A DNA stretch of 64,000 nucleotides from Bacteroidota bacterium (lineage in GTDB: Bacteria; Bacteroidota; Bacteroidia; 2-12-FULL-35-15), in NCBI GenBank assembly GCA_017303895.1, contig JAFLBF010000004.1, positions 1 through 64,000 of the forward strand. The letters run 5' to 3'. A program made the position numbers and the translations under genes. Positions 63,568 to 64,000 of this stretch are shown in pieces. The notes beneath the pieces were generated by a model. The model saw only the letters and a list, made by a program, of their open reading frames with translations, searched no databases and was not told where the DNA came from. Numbering within the stretch: position 1 is the stretch's first letter; each line of letters starts with the position of its first letter.

Positions 63568-64000
63568 TTATGCTTTATTTAATTTACTATTTCTTCTACT
63601 GTATCCAAAATAGATCGCTAATCCAACGATCAACCAAAGTCCAAATCCGATCCAGTTCGATACACCTAATTCGGCCATCATGTATAAACAGCTGACCAAT
63701 CCTAACATCGGGATCAAAGATAAATTTGCACGGAAAGCCCAAACTGTCAATGCTAAAGTGATAAGTATAAAGATCCACATTGGGATCTTATGCTTGAACA
63801 AACTCCATCCCGACTCAAATTTCAAATCTTCTCCAACAGGTAATGAATTAACAAATGAAGAATAATTATCTTCCGTTAAATTGCTCATATACGTTTCAAT
63901 ATCATTACTAGCAGCAGCAAATGCAGCACTATCGGTTTGAACAATATGTGATTTTACTGAATTGATCTGCTCTTCATTCAATGAGGTAACAATGGTCGCA
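63568..64000 (-). CDS. C-terminal part of an APC-family amino acid permease (cut by window edge)
   Basis: The frame is open to the right edge of the window. The visible 143 residues contain a polar loop (NEEQINSVKSHIVQTDSAAF) and two to three membrane helices (KIPMWIFILITLALTVWAF, SLIPMLGLVSCLYMMAELG, WIGFGLWLIVGLAIYFGYSR). This is the usual C-terminus of the cationic amino acid transporter group in Bacteroidota. The start lies outside the window. Confidence 0.75.
   Translation of the reverse strand, partial: ATIVTSLNEEQINSVKSHIVQTDSAAFAAASNDIETYMSNLTEDNYSSFVNSLPVGEDLKFESGWSLFKHKIPMWIFILITLALTVWAFRANLSLIPMLGLVSCLYMMAELGVSNWIGFGLWLIVGLAIYFGYSRRNSKLNKA

Overview
The window is from a member of the phylum Bacteroidota. 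The evidence is type IX secretion (T9SS) cargo with type A and type B C-terminal sorting domains, a PorP/SprF partner, SprB-type repeats, a DUF5686 protein, RHS proteins with a DUF6443-like segment, several lipoproteins, TAnnTTTG-like promoter boxes and an almost complete lack of Shine-Dalgarno sequences. Family cannot be fixed from the sequence; a Flavobacteriales-like environmental genome is my guess. Most of the window is AT-rich. About 42.88-50.42 kb is visibly richer in G+C and has different codon use.

Layout. (1) 1-223: a tandem, degenerate tRNA-Met copy interrupted by small GC-rich palindromes, then an intact tRNA-Met(CAU). (2) 178-5.0 kb, minus strand: a large serine recombinase whose last codons read antisense through the tRNA, a small partner ORF, a MerR-like regulator with a palindromic operator, and a DUF5131 (Gp37/Gp68-like, three-Cys) / TcmP gene pair. 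(3) 5.2-37.8 kb, all minus strand: a type II secretion / type IV pilus-like machine (MORN protein, GspK-, GspI-, GspJ-like pseudopilins, GspF; then GspG, prepilin peptidase, GspE, GspD secretin, GspL/PilN-like, GspM/PilO-like, lipoprotein, PilP/GspC-like). It is split by about 21 kb of surface cargo: a 2,727-residue RHS protein with a possible 55-residue membrane immunity protein, an OmpH-like protein, a lipoprotein, a 1,688-residue SpvB/YD-repeat-like protein, a type B T9SS adhesin and its PorP/SprF partner. (4) 37.95-39.6 kb: an RNA-polymerase-alpha-CTD-like HhH protein, a gene-poor stretch, and a GIY-YIG nuclease whose C-terminus is encoded by a tRNA-Met-derived palindrome joined to a tRNA-Met 3' end. 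A 31-bp direct repeat (193-223 and 39,592-39,622) makes the whole interval a candidate integrated element.

(5) 39.98-42.7 kb: a hipBA toxin-antitoxin pair with palindromic operators and an IS1-like element. (6) 42.88-50.42 kb: the G+C-richer island, bounded on its left by a second solitary IS end. It carries higBA, an unknown 306-residue protein, a family X polymerase-like protein, a SIR2-like / SEC-C gene pair overlapping by 4 nt, a resolvase, a JAB-like membrane protein and two unknown genes. Several of its genes are followed by compact hairpin terminators. (7) 50.43-52.89 kb: a 5'-truncated RHS gene and an adjacent lipoprotein, possibly an orphan toxin-immunity tip. (8) 53.0-64 kb: ordinary chromosome with a TPMT-like methyltransferase, a DUF5686 protein, rlmD, rocD, a T9SS type A protein, a beta-barrel protein, an amidohydrolase, a short-chain dehydrogenase and the end of an amino acid permease.

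The minus-strand genes of region 3 plausibly form one surface-delivery locus: the pseudopilus and secretin supply an envelope machine, while the RHS/SpvB proteins and adhesin are candidate cargo. No substrate link is shown by sequence alone.
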